From: Cytophagales bacterium
Lineage (GTDB): Bacteria > Bacteroidota > Bacteroidia > Cytophagales > UBA9547
Length of the DNA stretch: 6,490 nucleotides
NCBI GenBank assembly: GCA_003476475.1
Contig: DMUD01000093.1
Span: forward strand, 1 to 6,490
Reading direction: 5' to 3'
Under the pieces are notes generated by a model. The model had not been told where the DNA came from, did no database searches, and worked only from the letters and a program-made list of their open reading frames with translations. Numbering within the stretch: position 1 is the stretch's first letter; each line of letters opens with the position of its first letter. Shown piece after piece: positions 1 to 5,629 of the stretch. The position numbers and the translations under genes were made by a program.

Positions 1-230
1 GCATCGGGTTTTTCGAGTACAAAGTTCGATGCCAAGCATAAAATCATAATCGAAATGGCAAGCCCCCACGTGAATTTTTCTAGAATGTCGGTCGTTTTTT
101 TTACACCTATTATTTGGTTGGAAGCCGACCCCATGGTAGCGCCAAGCCCTCCTTTTGAATTTTGAATCAATACTACCAAAATAAGTAGAATAGCTAGTAT
201 GACGATGAGGACAAGGAAAGCTGTAAACAT
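1..230 (-). CDS. secG: Preprotein translocase subunit SecG (3' end outside window)
   Basis: SecG is the small inner-membrane subunit that assists SecYE and SecA in exporting proteins. The visible part encodes 76 residues starting MFTAFLVLIV. It shows a first hydrophobic helix (about residues 2-21), then the family hallmark VLIQNSKGGLG (about 20-30), a glycine/serine-rich cytoplasmic loop with GSASNQIIGVKKTTDILEK, and the start of a second hydrophobic helix (about 53-68). The ATG at 230-228 shares one base with the stop codon of the upstream TPR-like gene (TAATG), which suggests translational coupling. The C-terminal tail lies beyond position 1, so it is partial because of the window edge, not broken. 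Only the loop and the two helices identify it, but the loop motif is very typical of Bacteroidetes SecG. Confidence 0.93.
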   Translation of the reverse strand, partial: MFTAFLVLIVILAILLILVVLIQNSKGGLGATMGSASNQIIGVKKTTDILEKFTWGLAISIMILCLASNFVLEKPD

Positions 231-1072
231 TATTTATTATTTTCTAATTCGTTCAATTTGACGGCAAAGTAAGCACTTTTGTCGGGATATTTCAACATCA
301 ATTTGTGGTACACCGCTGTTGCCTTTTCGATTTTATTTTGTTTGACCAAAATTTGGGCATAATTCTCAGTAATTAGTTCTGTTTTTAGTAGCGTACTTTC
401 CATCGATAAGTCGGTTGTTCTTTCGTTTAGAAGCAGGCTGGATGGTGTTGAAATTTTGGGTTGATTTTCTATGAACTTTTCAATTACATCCAATTGTAAG
501 TGTTGGGTGGGTTTTGATTTGAAATGACGGTTTTGTTGCAAGTAATCAAGGAGAATATTCAGATTTGAGTGTCCCAATTCTTCGCCCCACCTACTTTCTG
601 AACGTATGCTGTCAATATTTTCTTGAAGAAATAAGTCTTTGGTTGCCTCTGAAGATTGAGGTTTTTCAGTAGCAATTAAATTTGATGCTAAATAAGATTT
701 GTTTACTCTCTTTCTTGTTTCCCTTAGTGTTTCTTCCAACTCTTCTAAAATCAAAATGTTTTTTTCGTTGGCAATAGGGGGGACAATGTTGGTTTCTTGT
801 AATAAAAAGCCCTCTTCTCTTTCAACTACAGAAGTTTCAGATATTGGGTGTAACAAGTGGTGCAAAACTTTTCTGTCGAGCATGTAGGTGGAAGCCCTCT
901 TTAGTTTTTGTGGATAAAGCATCGATTTTTTCTGACGGCTTTCTTGGGCCAACAAAACATATGCCGATTGGCAATAGGGGAAAGCATTAGCCAATTCCTC
1001 TAAAAGCACCGCCTCATTTTCAGAGATGTTTCCGGGAATGCTGACTAAACGCTCGAAAGTTGCCTTGTCCAT
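230..1072 (-). CDS. Conserved TPR-like protein between lptE and secG
   Basis: This is a 280-residue protein with no signal peptide and no membrane segment, so probably cytoplasmic. Its function is unknown. The N-terminal part (about 1-75) is rich in predicted helix and contains FPYCQSAYVLLAQ (31-43), a segment I associate with a Bacteroidetes-specific family. The middle (about 85-190) is charged and low in recognisable motifs. The segment VIEKFIENQPKIS (196-208) comes before a single TPR-like unit at about 232-266, with the pattern YAQILVKQNKIEKATAVY then LMLKYPDKSAYFA. One clear TPR-like unit suggests a protein-contact role, which is inference. It follows lptE after 20 bp and overlaps secG by one base, so it is probably co-expressed with envelope biogenesis genes. 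The ATG at 1072 gives the family-like N-terminus. Confidence 0.85.
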   Translation of the reverse strand: MDKATFERLVSIPGNISENEAVLLEELANAFPYCQSAYVLLAQESRQKKSMLYPQKLKRASTYMLDRKVLHHLLHPISETSVVEREEGFLLQETNIVPPIANEKNILILEELEETLRETRKRVNKSYLASNLIATEKPQSSEATKDLFLQENIDSIRSESRWGEELGHSNLNILLDYLQQNRHFKSKPTQHLQLDVIEKFIENQPKISTPSSLLLNERTTDLSMESTLLKTELITENYAQILVKQNKIEKATAVYHKLMLKYPDKSAYFAVKLNELENNK

Positions 1073-1092
1073 GCCTTAAATTAACAAAGAAA

Positions 1093-1626
1093 TTACCAAT
1101 TGGCTACCGAAGCGTTGAAAATATCCAGTACAATTTGGTCGGTGATGGTTTCTACTTTCTGATTTTCAACCGTGCTCAATGATTGATTTAGGGTAAAATC
1201 GTCGTAAAACGAGAATTCTTTTTCATAGTTCAAAGACTCGTCTTTGGTGTTTGTAAATTTGGTTCGCACCCTAATAGTGAGGCGGTTTTGTTGTCCAGTC
1301 TGAAATTGGTTAGTGCCTTGTTGGGCGCCAACAGGGCCTAATGCATAACTTATTATACTTCCTTCCAATTGTAAGTCGCCGTTGGTTTTTACAAGTTTCA
1401 GGTTGGAGTTTTGCAAGAAATATTCTTTTAGTTTTTCGGTGAAATTTTGGCTAAGTATCGCAGGGCCTAAACCTGTTTCATTGGTATAGTTTCGAATAGA
1501 AATCGTTTTTATATCGGGTGAAATGGAAGTGCCAGTAAAGGAATAAATGCCACAACTGCTCAAACAGTAAAAGACAAAACCTAAAAACAAGGTGTAGGTT
1601 GTACGAGAAAGAAAAGATGAATACAT
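1093..1626 (-). CDS. lptE: LPS-assembly lipoprotein LptE
   Basis: LptE is the outer-membrane lipoprotein that plugs the LptD barrel and helps place LPS in the outer leaflet. I take the ATG at 1626-1624 as the start (177 residues). A TTG nine bases upstream is the only other in-frame option before a stop codon (TGA at 1641-1639), and it lies inside a hairpin. The N-terminus is a lipoprotein signal: a short n-region with Arg, a hydrophobic stretch TLFLGFVFY, and the lipobox LSSC, with Cys25 as the lipidated residue, followed by GIYSFTGTSI, which is typical of Bacteroidetes LptE. Later parts, such as ISIRNYTNETG and QNRLTIRVRTKFTNTK, fit the LptE alpha/beta fold. Length is normal for this phylum. 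It comes 59 bp after the transporter gene and 20 bp before the TPR-like gene. Confidence 0.88.
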   Translation of the reverse strand: MYSSFLSRTTYTLFLGFVFYCLSSCGIYSFTGTSISPDIKTISIRNYTNETGLGPAILSQNFTEKLKEYFLQNSNLKLVKTNGDLQLEGSIISYALGPVGAQQGTNQFQTGQQNRLTIRVRTKFTNTKDESLNYEKEFSFYDDFTLNQSLSTVENQKVETITDQIVLDIFNASVANW

Positions 1627-1628
1627 GG

Positions 1629-1656
1629 TCTGCAAATTTCAGAAGAAATTTGCAGA
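1629..1656 (-). promoter_or_regulatory. Perfect 12-bp hairpin abutting the lptE start codon
   Basis: TCTGCAAATTTC (1629-1640), a 4-base loop (1641-1644) and GAAATTTGCAGA (1645-1656) form a perfect inverted repeat. On the minus strand the stem ends 2 bases before the lptE ATG. In mRNA it would fold over the region where ribosomes load, so it could dampen lptE translation. It could also be a DNA operator, or a weak terminator or processing site for the upstream transporter transcript. There is no immediate U tract after it. The structure is seen directly; the role is inference. Confidence 0.5.
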
Positions 1657-1682
1657 AGTAAAATTTACTGAAAGTGGCTTTC
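1657..1682. repeat. Two further adjacent small palindromes upstream of lptE
   Basis: Directly next to the larger hairpin lie AGTAAA-A-TTTACT (1657-1669, arms of 6 with one central base) and GAAAG-TGG-CTTTC (1670-1682, arms of 5 with a 3-base loop). Together with the 12-bp hairpin they fill the gap from the transporter stop codon to the lptE start almost without spare bases. Each alone is short enough to arise by chance in AT-rich DNA; their exact abutment is the notable part. Confidence 0.4.
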
Positions 1683-1685
1683 TAC

Positions 1686-2693
1686 TCAACTTCTTTGCAG
1701 CAGTTCCTTCCGATAGTTTTTCAGCAAGATGATAAAGAAGGAAATAAGTACTGGTCCGAAAATTATGCCAGTGAGTCCAAACCAATCTAAACCAATAATG
1801 ACTCCAAAAACAGTGATAATAGGGTGTACGTCGCCAAAATATTTTTGGAGCACAAATCTGAAAACATTGTCGATGTTGGAAACAATAAGAAAACCGCACA
1901 GTAAAATAATGCTTCCCTGCATGGCATGGTTCTTGAATATCATAAACAAACCGGCAGGAATCCAAATGAGAGCACCACCTACAAATGGGATAAAAGAAAA
2001 AATACCACATATAATACCCCAAAAAATAGGTTCTTCTAGACCGCAGAAATAAAACAACATACAGGCACTAAATCCTTGAAGAAAAGCCAATAGTGGGCTC
2101 ACGAGTACGTTCGAATAAATTTGACCTTCAAGTTCTTTTTTCAATACTGAAGACTGGCTGTGGGAGTATGGTAGTATGTTTTTTATAGTTTTTTCCATTT
2201 TATAGGATTCCTGCAACATAAAATAGAGCACAAAATACATAATGCCAATGGTGGTAACAGTGCTCAACGTTTCGCTTAGTATTTCTGAAAAGTAGGTGGT
2301 GACGTTACTACGCATCAGGTCCACATTGGTGTCGGAAAGCAAATCAATCTTAAGCTTGGCCGAAAGAAAGTTTTCCAATTGCGCTATTTGCTGCATCACT
2401 ACTTCTGAATGTTGTAAGTAGCCGCTTGCACGTTCGGCCAATGAGTAAACAATAAAGAGGCATGGAAGCAATATGACTATAAAAGACAGTAAAAGAGAAG
2501 CAATGGTGGCAAGGGTTCTAGGACATTTCCATCTTTTTTCCATCCACGTTTTTACGGGCTTTAACAAAAAATATAAGGTAATAGCGCCCAAAAATGCCCT
2601 CAAGAAAGGGTATAATCCTATGGCAACCAGCAAACCCAATCCAATTAAGAAAGCTGTTGAAATATATTGGTTGGTTTTTTCTTTCCCTAACAT
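1686..2693 (-). CDS. AI-2E family transporter (PerM/YdiK/TqsA-like permease)
   Basis: This is a 335-residue integral inner-membrane protein of the AI-2E transporter family. Members have been linked to export of autoinducer-2 (TqsA) or to sodium/proton exchange, but the substrate cannot be told from sequence. Two hydrophobic segments lie at about 12-45, one at 60-85, then a long soluble loop (about 88-140) and a segment at 145-160. The conserved C-terminal block follows: GFSACMLFYFCGLEEPIFWG, IFSFIPFVGG (231-240), WIPAG, the VSNIDNVFRFVLQKYFG stretch (271-287), and HPIITVFGVIIGLDWFGLTGIIFGP. This block is the family signature. The ATG at 2693 is the natural start. It lies upstream of lptE on the same strand and is divergent from DUF3098, so it may be the first gene of that transcript. 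Confidence 0.9.
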   Translation of the reverse strand: MLGKEKTNQYISTAFLIGLGLLVAIGLYPFLRAFLGAITLYFLLKPVKTWMEKRWKCPRTLATIASLLLSFIVILLPCLFIVYSLAERASGYLQHSEVVMQQIAQLENFLSAKLKIDLLSDTNVDLMRSNVTTYFSEILSETLSTVTTIGIMYFVLYFMLQESYKMEKTIKNILPYSHSQSSVLKKELEGQIYSNVLVSPLLAFLQGFSACMLFYFCGLEEPIFWGIICGIFSFIPFVGGALIWIPAGLFMIFKNHAMQGSIILLCGFLIVSNIDNVFRFVLQKYFGDVHPIITVFGVIIGLDWFGLTGIIFGPVLISFFIILLKNYRKELLQRS

Positions 2694-2829
2694 TCTTATT
2701 TGAAATTGGCGTAAAAGAAGCTAAACGAAATTAAATTGCAAAACAAGCGAGTACATATTTAACCATCCCTTTTTTTCATTTTTCGTTTGGCAAAAAATGG
2801 TAATTTTGTTCTTCACTTAACAAAAAACG
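2694..2829. other. Divergent intergenic region between transporter and DUF3098
   Basis: This 136-bp AT-rich stretch separates two divergent gene sets and should hold promoters for both. On the plus strand I see a plausible -7 element (annotated separately). On the minus strand I find no convincing TTTG / TAnnTTTG pair for the transporter. A 7-bp inverted repeat with a 9-base loop, CATTTTT (2777-2783) and AAAAATG (2793-2799), overlaps the plus-strand promoter area; being A/T-rich it may be chance. No small gene or RNA is evident. Confidence 0.6.
2801..2808 (+). promoter_or_regulatory. Possible -7 element for the DUF3098-uppP-rsgA transcript
   Basis: TAATTTTG matches the Bacteroidetes -7 consensus TAnnTTTG and would place the transcript start about 10-17 bases before the DUF3098 ATG at 2830. 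The matching -33 TTTG is not present at the usual 19-21 base spacing, where there is only a T-rich run; a TTTG at 2786-2789 is too close. The call rests on one element and position. Confidence 0.35.
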
Positions 2830-3051
2830 ATGACCGAAAACAAACTTGTATTTCATAAAAAAAACTACACGGCATTCATTGCTGGGGTAGTGGTATTGTT
2901 GATTGGTTTTGTCATTATGAGTTTGGATACTGCACAATATGGCTTTGGCTTTCTTGGAATTACGTTGGGACCTATTGTGGTCATGATTGGTTTTGCCATT
3001 CCATTTTACGCCATTTTTGCCAAGGGCGATAAAGCTTCTAAATCCCATTAA
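2830..3051 (+). CDS. DUF3098 small membrane protein
   Basis: This 73-residue protein fits DUF3098 (PF11297), a Bacteroidetes family of unknown function. It has the family's two membrane helices (about 13-31 and 43-64), the KKNYTAFIAG lead-in, the GFVIMS segment ending the first helix, and the GITLGPIVVMIGFAIPFYAIF block for the second, followed by a short basic tail. In many Bacteroidetes this gene sits between ftsX and uppP; here the uppP link is kept (2-bp gap) but ftsX is not upstream. Tight linkage to uppP suggests a role at the inner membrane in envelope synthesis, which is inference. Start is the ATG at 2830; no Shine-Dalgarno is visible, as usual for the phylum. Confidence 0.88.
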   Translation: MTENKLVFHKKNYTAFIAGVVVLLIGFVIMSLDTAQYGFGFLGITLGPIVVMIGFAIPFYAIFAKGDKASKSH

Positions 3052-3053
3052 AC

Positions 3054-3845
3054 ATGACTTGGATAGAAGCAATTATTTTGGCGGTGGTAGAAGGTGTTAC
3101 TGAATTTTTACCCATTTCTTCCACTGGGCATATGATTATTACTTCGGCTTTGTTGGGAATTAAAAACGAAACTTTTACAAAAGTGTTTGAGGTTTGTATT
3201 CAGTTTGGCGCAATACTTTCAGTAGTGGTGATTTATTTTCAACGCTTTTTCAAAGGTTTTGACTTTTACCTAAAATTATTTTGTGGGTTTCTTCCAACTG
3301 CCATTCTTGGACTCATGTTGAAGAAGCAAATAGACGGACTGCTAGAGAGCGTAGAGGTAGTGGCCGTTACTTTATTGTTGGGCGGTATTCTGTTGCTTTT
3401 TGTCGACAACATTTTTGCCCAAAACGAAGAGGATGGAGCAGAAGAAGTTGATTACAAAACGGGTTTCTTAATTGGTATTTTTCAAAGTATCTCTATGGTG
3501 CCTGGTGTGTCGCGTTCGGCAGCGACCATTGTGGGTGGGCTCACGCAAAAATTAACTAGAAAAACCGCTGCCGAATTTTCTTTTTTCTTGGCGGTACCAA
3601 CCATGTTTGCAGCTACCGCCAAAAGTTTATATGACGAAAAAGACTACTTACTTGATTCGGTAGACAAGTTACCTTTGCTGATTTTGGGGAACATAGTGGC
3701 ATTTGTGGTGGCCATGTTTGCCATTAAGTTTTTTATTGGGTATTTGACCAAGCACGGCTTCAAACTTTTTGGCTATTACCGTATTGTATTGGGATCTGTA
3801 CTTCTTATTTTACTTGCATTTGGTGTCGATTTGCAAATTTTCTAA
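3054..3845 (+). CDS. uppP: Undecaprenyl-diphosphatase (UppP/BacA)
   Basis: UppP removes a phosphate from undecaprenyl diphosphate on the outer side of the inner membrane, recycling the lipid carrier for peptidoglycan, LPS and capsule building; extra activity gives bacitracin resistance. At 263 residues it is of normal length. The first signature is VEGVTEFLPISSTGHM, with Glu13, Glu17, Ser23 and His26 matching the E. coli residues Glu17, Glu21, Ser27 and His30. The second is VPGVSRSAATI, with Arg154 matching E. coli Arg174; the usual SRSG is SRSA here, a variant I believe is common in Bacteroidetes. About seven or eight hydrophobic segments fill the rest. It starts 2 bp after DUF3098 and precedes rsgA by 21 bp, so these are probably co-transcribed. 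Confidence 0.96.
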   Translation: MTWIEAIILAVVEGVTEFLPISSTGHMIITSALLGIKNETFTKVFEVCIQFGAILSVVVIYFQRFFKGFDFYLKLFCGFLPTAILGLMLKKQIDGLLESVEVVAVTLLLGGILLLFVDNIFAQNEEDGAEEVDYKTGFLIGIFQSISMVPGVSRSAATIVGGLTQKLTRKTAAEFSFFLAVPTMFAATAKSLYDEKDYLLDSVDKLPLLILGNIVAFVVAMFAIKFFIGYLTKHGFKLFGYYRIVLGSVLLILLAFGVDLQIF

Positions 3846-3866
3846 TCAAACCTCCCATTTTATTGC

Positions 3867-4787
3867 ATGAAGGGTAGGGTAGTCAAATCAACAGGTTCTT
3901 GGTACGAAATTAGGGAAGAAGAAGACGGCTATCGCATTAAGGCTAGGCTAAGGGGTCTTTTTAAAATAGCCGGATTGAAAGTAACCAATCCTATTGCGGT
4001 GGGTGATTGGGTGCATTTTAAAAAAAATAGCACTGGAGAATATGAAATAATGGACATTTTAAATCGTGAGAATTATTTCATTCGAAAATCGACCCACAAA
4101 ACGGCACATGACCACTTGATAGCCACCAATATCGATCAAGTGCTGGTTCTTTTTACTTTAAAAATGCCTCGTACTTCCATTGGTTTTTTAGACCGTGCAT
4201 TGGTCACGGCCGAGGCATATCGCATTCCAGTAATTATAGTCTTTAATAAAACCGATATTTACACTAGAGAGCAAAAAAAAGAATTGCAACACTTTGCCGA
4301 AGTGTACAAGAAGGTGGGCTACGACTGTCTTTTCGCCTCTTCAAAGCTCGATGAAGGCTTGGATGTAGTGAAAACCAAGTTGAAAGGTAAAACTACGCTA
4401 GTAATAGGACATTCAGGAGCTGGGAAATCGACCTTGATGAACAAGATTTTCCCAGGTTTAAATCTAAAAACATCCGAAGTTTCGGCATTTGCACAAAAAG
4501 GCGTGCACACGACCACCTTTGCTGAAATGTTTGAAATAGATGAAGAAACATTTATAATTGACACTCCAGGCATCAAAGAATTGGGTATAAGTGAAATAGG
4601 AGAAGAAGAGCTCTCCCATTATTTTCCTGAAATGCGCGCTTTGATGGGAAAGTGTCGTTTTCATAACTGTAGGCACTTGAACGAGCCCGACTGTGCGGTG
4701 CGAAAAGCTGTTGAAGAAGGGCAAATATCTGATTTTCGCATGCAAAGTTATTATAGTATGCTTTTGGGTGAAGACAACCGAAAGTAG
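3867..4787 (+). CDS. rsgA: Ribosome small subunit-dependent GTPase RsgA
   Basis: RsgA is a circularly permuted GTPase that helps late maturation of the 30S ribosomal subunit, testing the decoding centre and releasing RbfA. The 306-residue protein has an N-terminal OB-fold (about 1-68), then the permuted GTPase motifs in order G4 NKTD (127-130), G5-like SSK (158-160), G1 GHSGAGKS (181-188), G2 within GVHTTT (212-217) and G3 DTPG (232-235). The C-terminal zinc site is C-x4-C-x-H-x5-C, with Cys263, Cys268, His270 and Cys276, inside CRFHNCRHLNEPDCAV. All key residues are intact. It lacks the longer termini of the E. coli protein, as expected for this phylum. The ATG at 3867 puts the OB-fold directly at the N-terminus. 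It is the last gene of the DUF3098-uppP transcript. Confidence 0.97.
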   Translation: MKGRVVKSTGSWYEIREEEDGYRIKARLRGLFKIAGLKVTNPIAVGDWVHFKKNSTGEYEIMDILNRENYFIRKSTHKTAHDHLIATNIDQVLVLFTLKMPRTSIGFLDRALVTAEAYRIPVIIVFNKTDIYTREQKKELQHFAEVYKKVGYDCLFASSKLDEGLDVVKTKLKGKTTLVIGHSGAGKSTLMNKIFPGLNLKTSEVSAFAQKGVHTTTFAEMFEIDEETFIIDTPGIKELGISEIGEEELSHYFPEMRALMGKCRFHNCRHLNEPDCAVRKAVEEGQISDFRMQSYYSMLLGEDNRK

Positions 4788-4805
4788 ACCGAACCTTGCA
4801 ATTAA

Positions 4806-4838
4806 TTTGAGTATTTTAAACTAGCTACCCTATATTTG
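4806..4838 (+). promoter_or_regulatory. Bacteroidetes-type promoter for DUF4197-ppa
   Basis: TTTG (4806-4809), 21 bases, then TATATTTG (4831-4838) is a full match to the known Bacteroidetes primary-sigma pattern TTTG-N19-21-TAnnTTTG. It predicts a transcript start near 4843-4846 and a leader of under 10 bases before the ATG at 4853. It is the best promoter in the window, and separates the DUF4197-ppa pair from rsgA, which ends 18 bp before it. Confidence 0.7.
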
Positions 4839-4845
4839 TACAAAT
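4834..4845. repeat. 12-bp perfect palindrome over the DUF4197 promoter
   Basis: ATTTGTACAAAT is a perfect palindrome covering the last half of the -7 element and the likely transcript start. That is a position where a dimeric repressor could block transcription. It could be chance in AT-rich DNA, since half of it is forced by the promoter consensus. No regulator gene lies nearby in the window. Confidence 0.4.
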
Positions 4846-4852
4846 TTGAATC

Positions 4853-5617
4853 ATGAAGTGTAGTTTGTTGGTATTGGCTTTGAGTGTAGCCACTGTTTGT
4901 TTTTCCCAAACCAAAAGAAAAAAAGGGGGGACAAAGTCATTGGTTCCAACGTCAAACATTTCGTCGATTTCAAAAAATGTTGCCAATAATTTGTCAGGAA
5001 GCAGTTTGTCCGACACCGATATTTCCAAAGGATTGAAAGAAGCTTTGACAATGGGCGCCAAAAACGCTTCTTCTCTGCTGGCTTCACTCGATGGTTTCAA
5101 CAAAAATTCGCTTATAAGAATACCTTTCCCACCCGAGGTTTCGCAAGTGGCCGACAAGTTACGCAACTTGGGCATGGGGAAAAAAGTGGATGAATTTGAG
5201 CTAACTTTGAACCGTGCCGCCGAACAAGCGTCCAAAGACGCTGCACCTATTTTTGCCAATGCCATTTCGCAAATGACCATTAACGATGCCAAAAACATTT
5301 TGACCGGACCAAACAATGCCGCTACTTCTTACCTTCAAAGCAAGACAAGTGACGCACTCTTTGCAGCTTTTTCACCTACCATAAGGCAGGCATTGGGCAA
5401 CACCTTGGCTACCTCCAAATGGACGGAAATAACTACATTGTATAATAGATTGCCTATGGTGTCGCCTGTAGAAACCGATTTGACAAAATATACCACCAAC
5501 AGGGCCTTGTCTGGATTGTTTTCCACCTTGGCTAGTGAAGAAATAAAAATTAGACAAAACCCTGCCCTGCGCACTACTGAATTGCTTCAAAAAGTGTTTG
5601 GAAGTGTGGGCAAATAA
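4853..5617 (+). CDS. Secreted DUF4197 protein
   Basis: This 254-residue protein fits DUF4197 (PF13852), found in many Gram-negatives and of unknown function. The N-terminus is a signal peptide (n-region MK, hydrophobic LLVLALSVATV), with likely cleavage next to Ser18/Gln19; Cys16 lacks a proper lipobox (Val at -1), so I favour a soluble periplasmic form over a lipoprotein. A basic linker (about 20-28) leads into the domain: GLKEAL (60-65), IRIPFPPE (88-95), LGMGKKVDEFELTLNRAAEQA (106-126), MTINDAKNILTG (141-152), AATSYL (156-161), and the C-terminal YTTNRALSGLFSTLASEE and IRQNPALRTTELLQKVFG. All family blocks are there. It has its own strong promoter and is 12 bp before the pyrophosphatase gene. 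No catalytic motif is evident. Confidence 0.9.
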   Translation: MKCSLLVLALSVATVCFSQTKRKKGGTKSLVPTSNISSISKNVANNLSGSSLSDTDISKGLKEALTMGAKNASSLLASLDGFNKNSLIRIPFPPEVSQVADKLRNLGMGKKVDEFELTLNRAAEQASKDAAPIFANAISQMTINDAKNILTGPNNAATSYLQSKTSDALFAAFSPTIRQALGNTLATSKWTEITTLYNRLPMVSPVETDLTKYTTNRALSGLFSTLASEEIKIRQNPALRTTELLQKVFGSVGK

Positions 5618-5629
5618 TATAATTTATTT

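Noticed and set aside
699..887. 62-residue plus-strand frame within the TPR-like gene, with a lipoprotein-like stretch (LVSC)
   Set aside because: Entirely antisense to the TPR-like gene in its low-complexity middle; no promoter or neighbour supports it.
1624..1635. TTG at 1635-1633 as the lptE start, three codons upstream of the ATG
   Set aside because: The ATG at 1626 gives a normal lipoprotein signal, TTG starts are rarer, and the TTG would lie inside the 12-bp hairpin.
1639..2022. 127-residue open frame on the minus strand overlapping the AI-2E transporter gene
   Set aside because: It lies in another frame of a well-supported transporter gene; its translation is rich in Cys, His, Trp and Phe, as expected from a frame-shifted reading of membrane-protein codons.
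4468..4745. Open frames opposite rsgA
   Set aside because: Antisense to the conserved GTPase and zinc motifs of rsgA, so only shadows of it.
4825..5316. 163-residue open frame opposite the DUF4197 gene
   Set aside because: Antisense to a gene with all family motifs, covers its promoter, and shows no recognisable domain.
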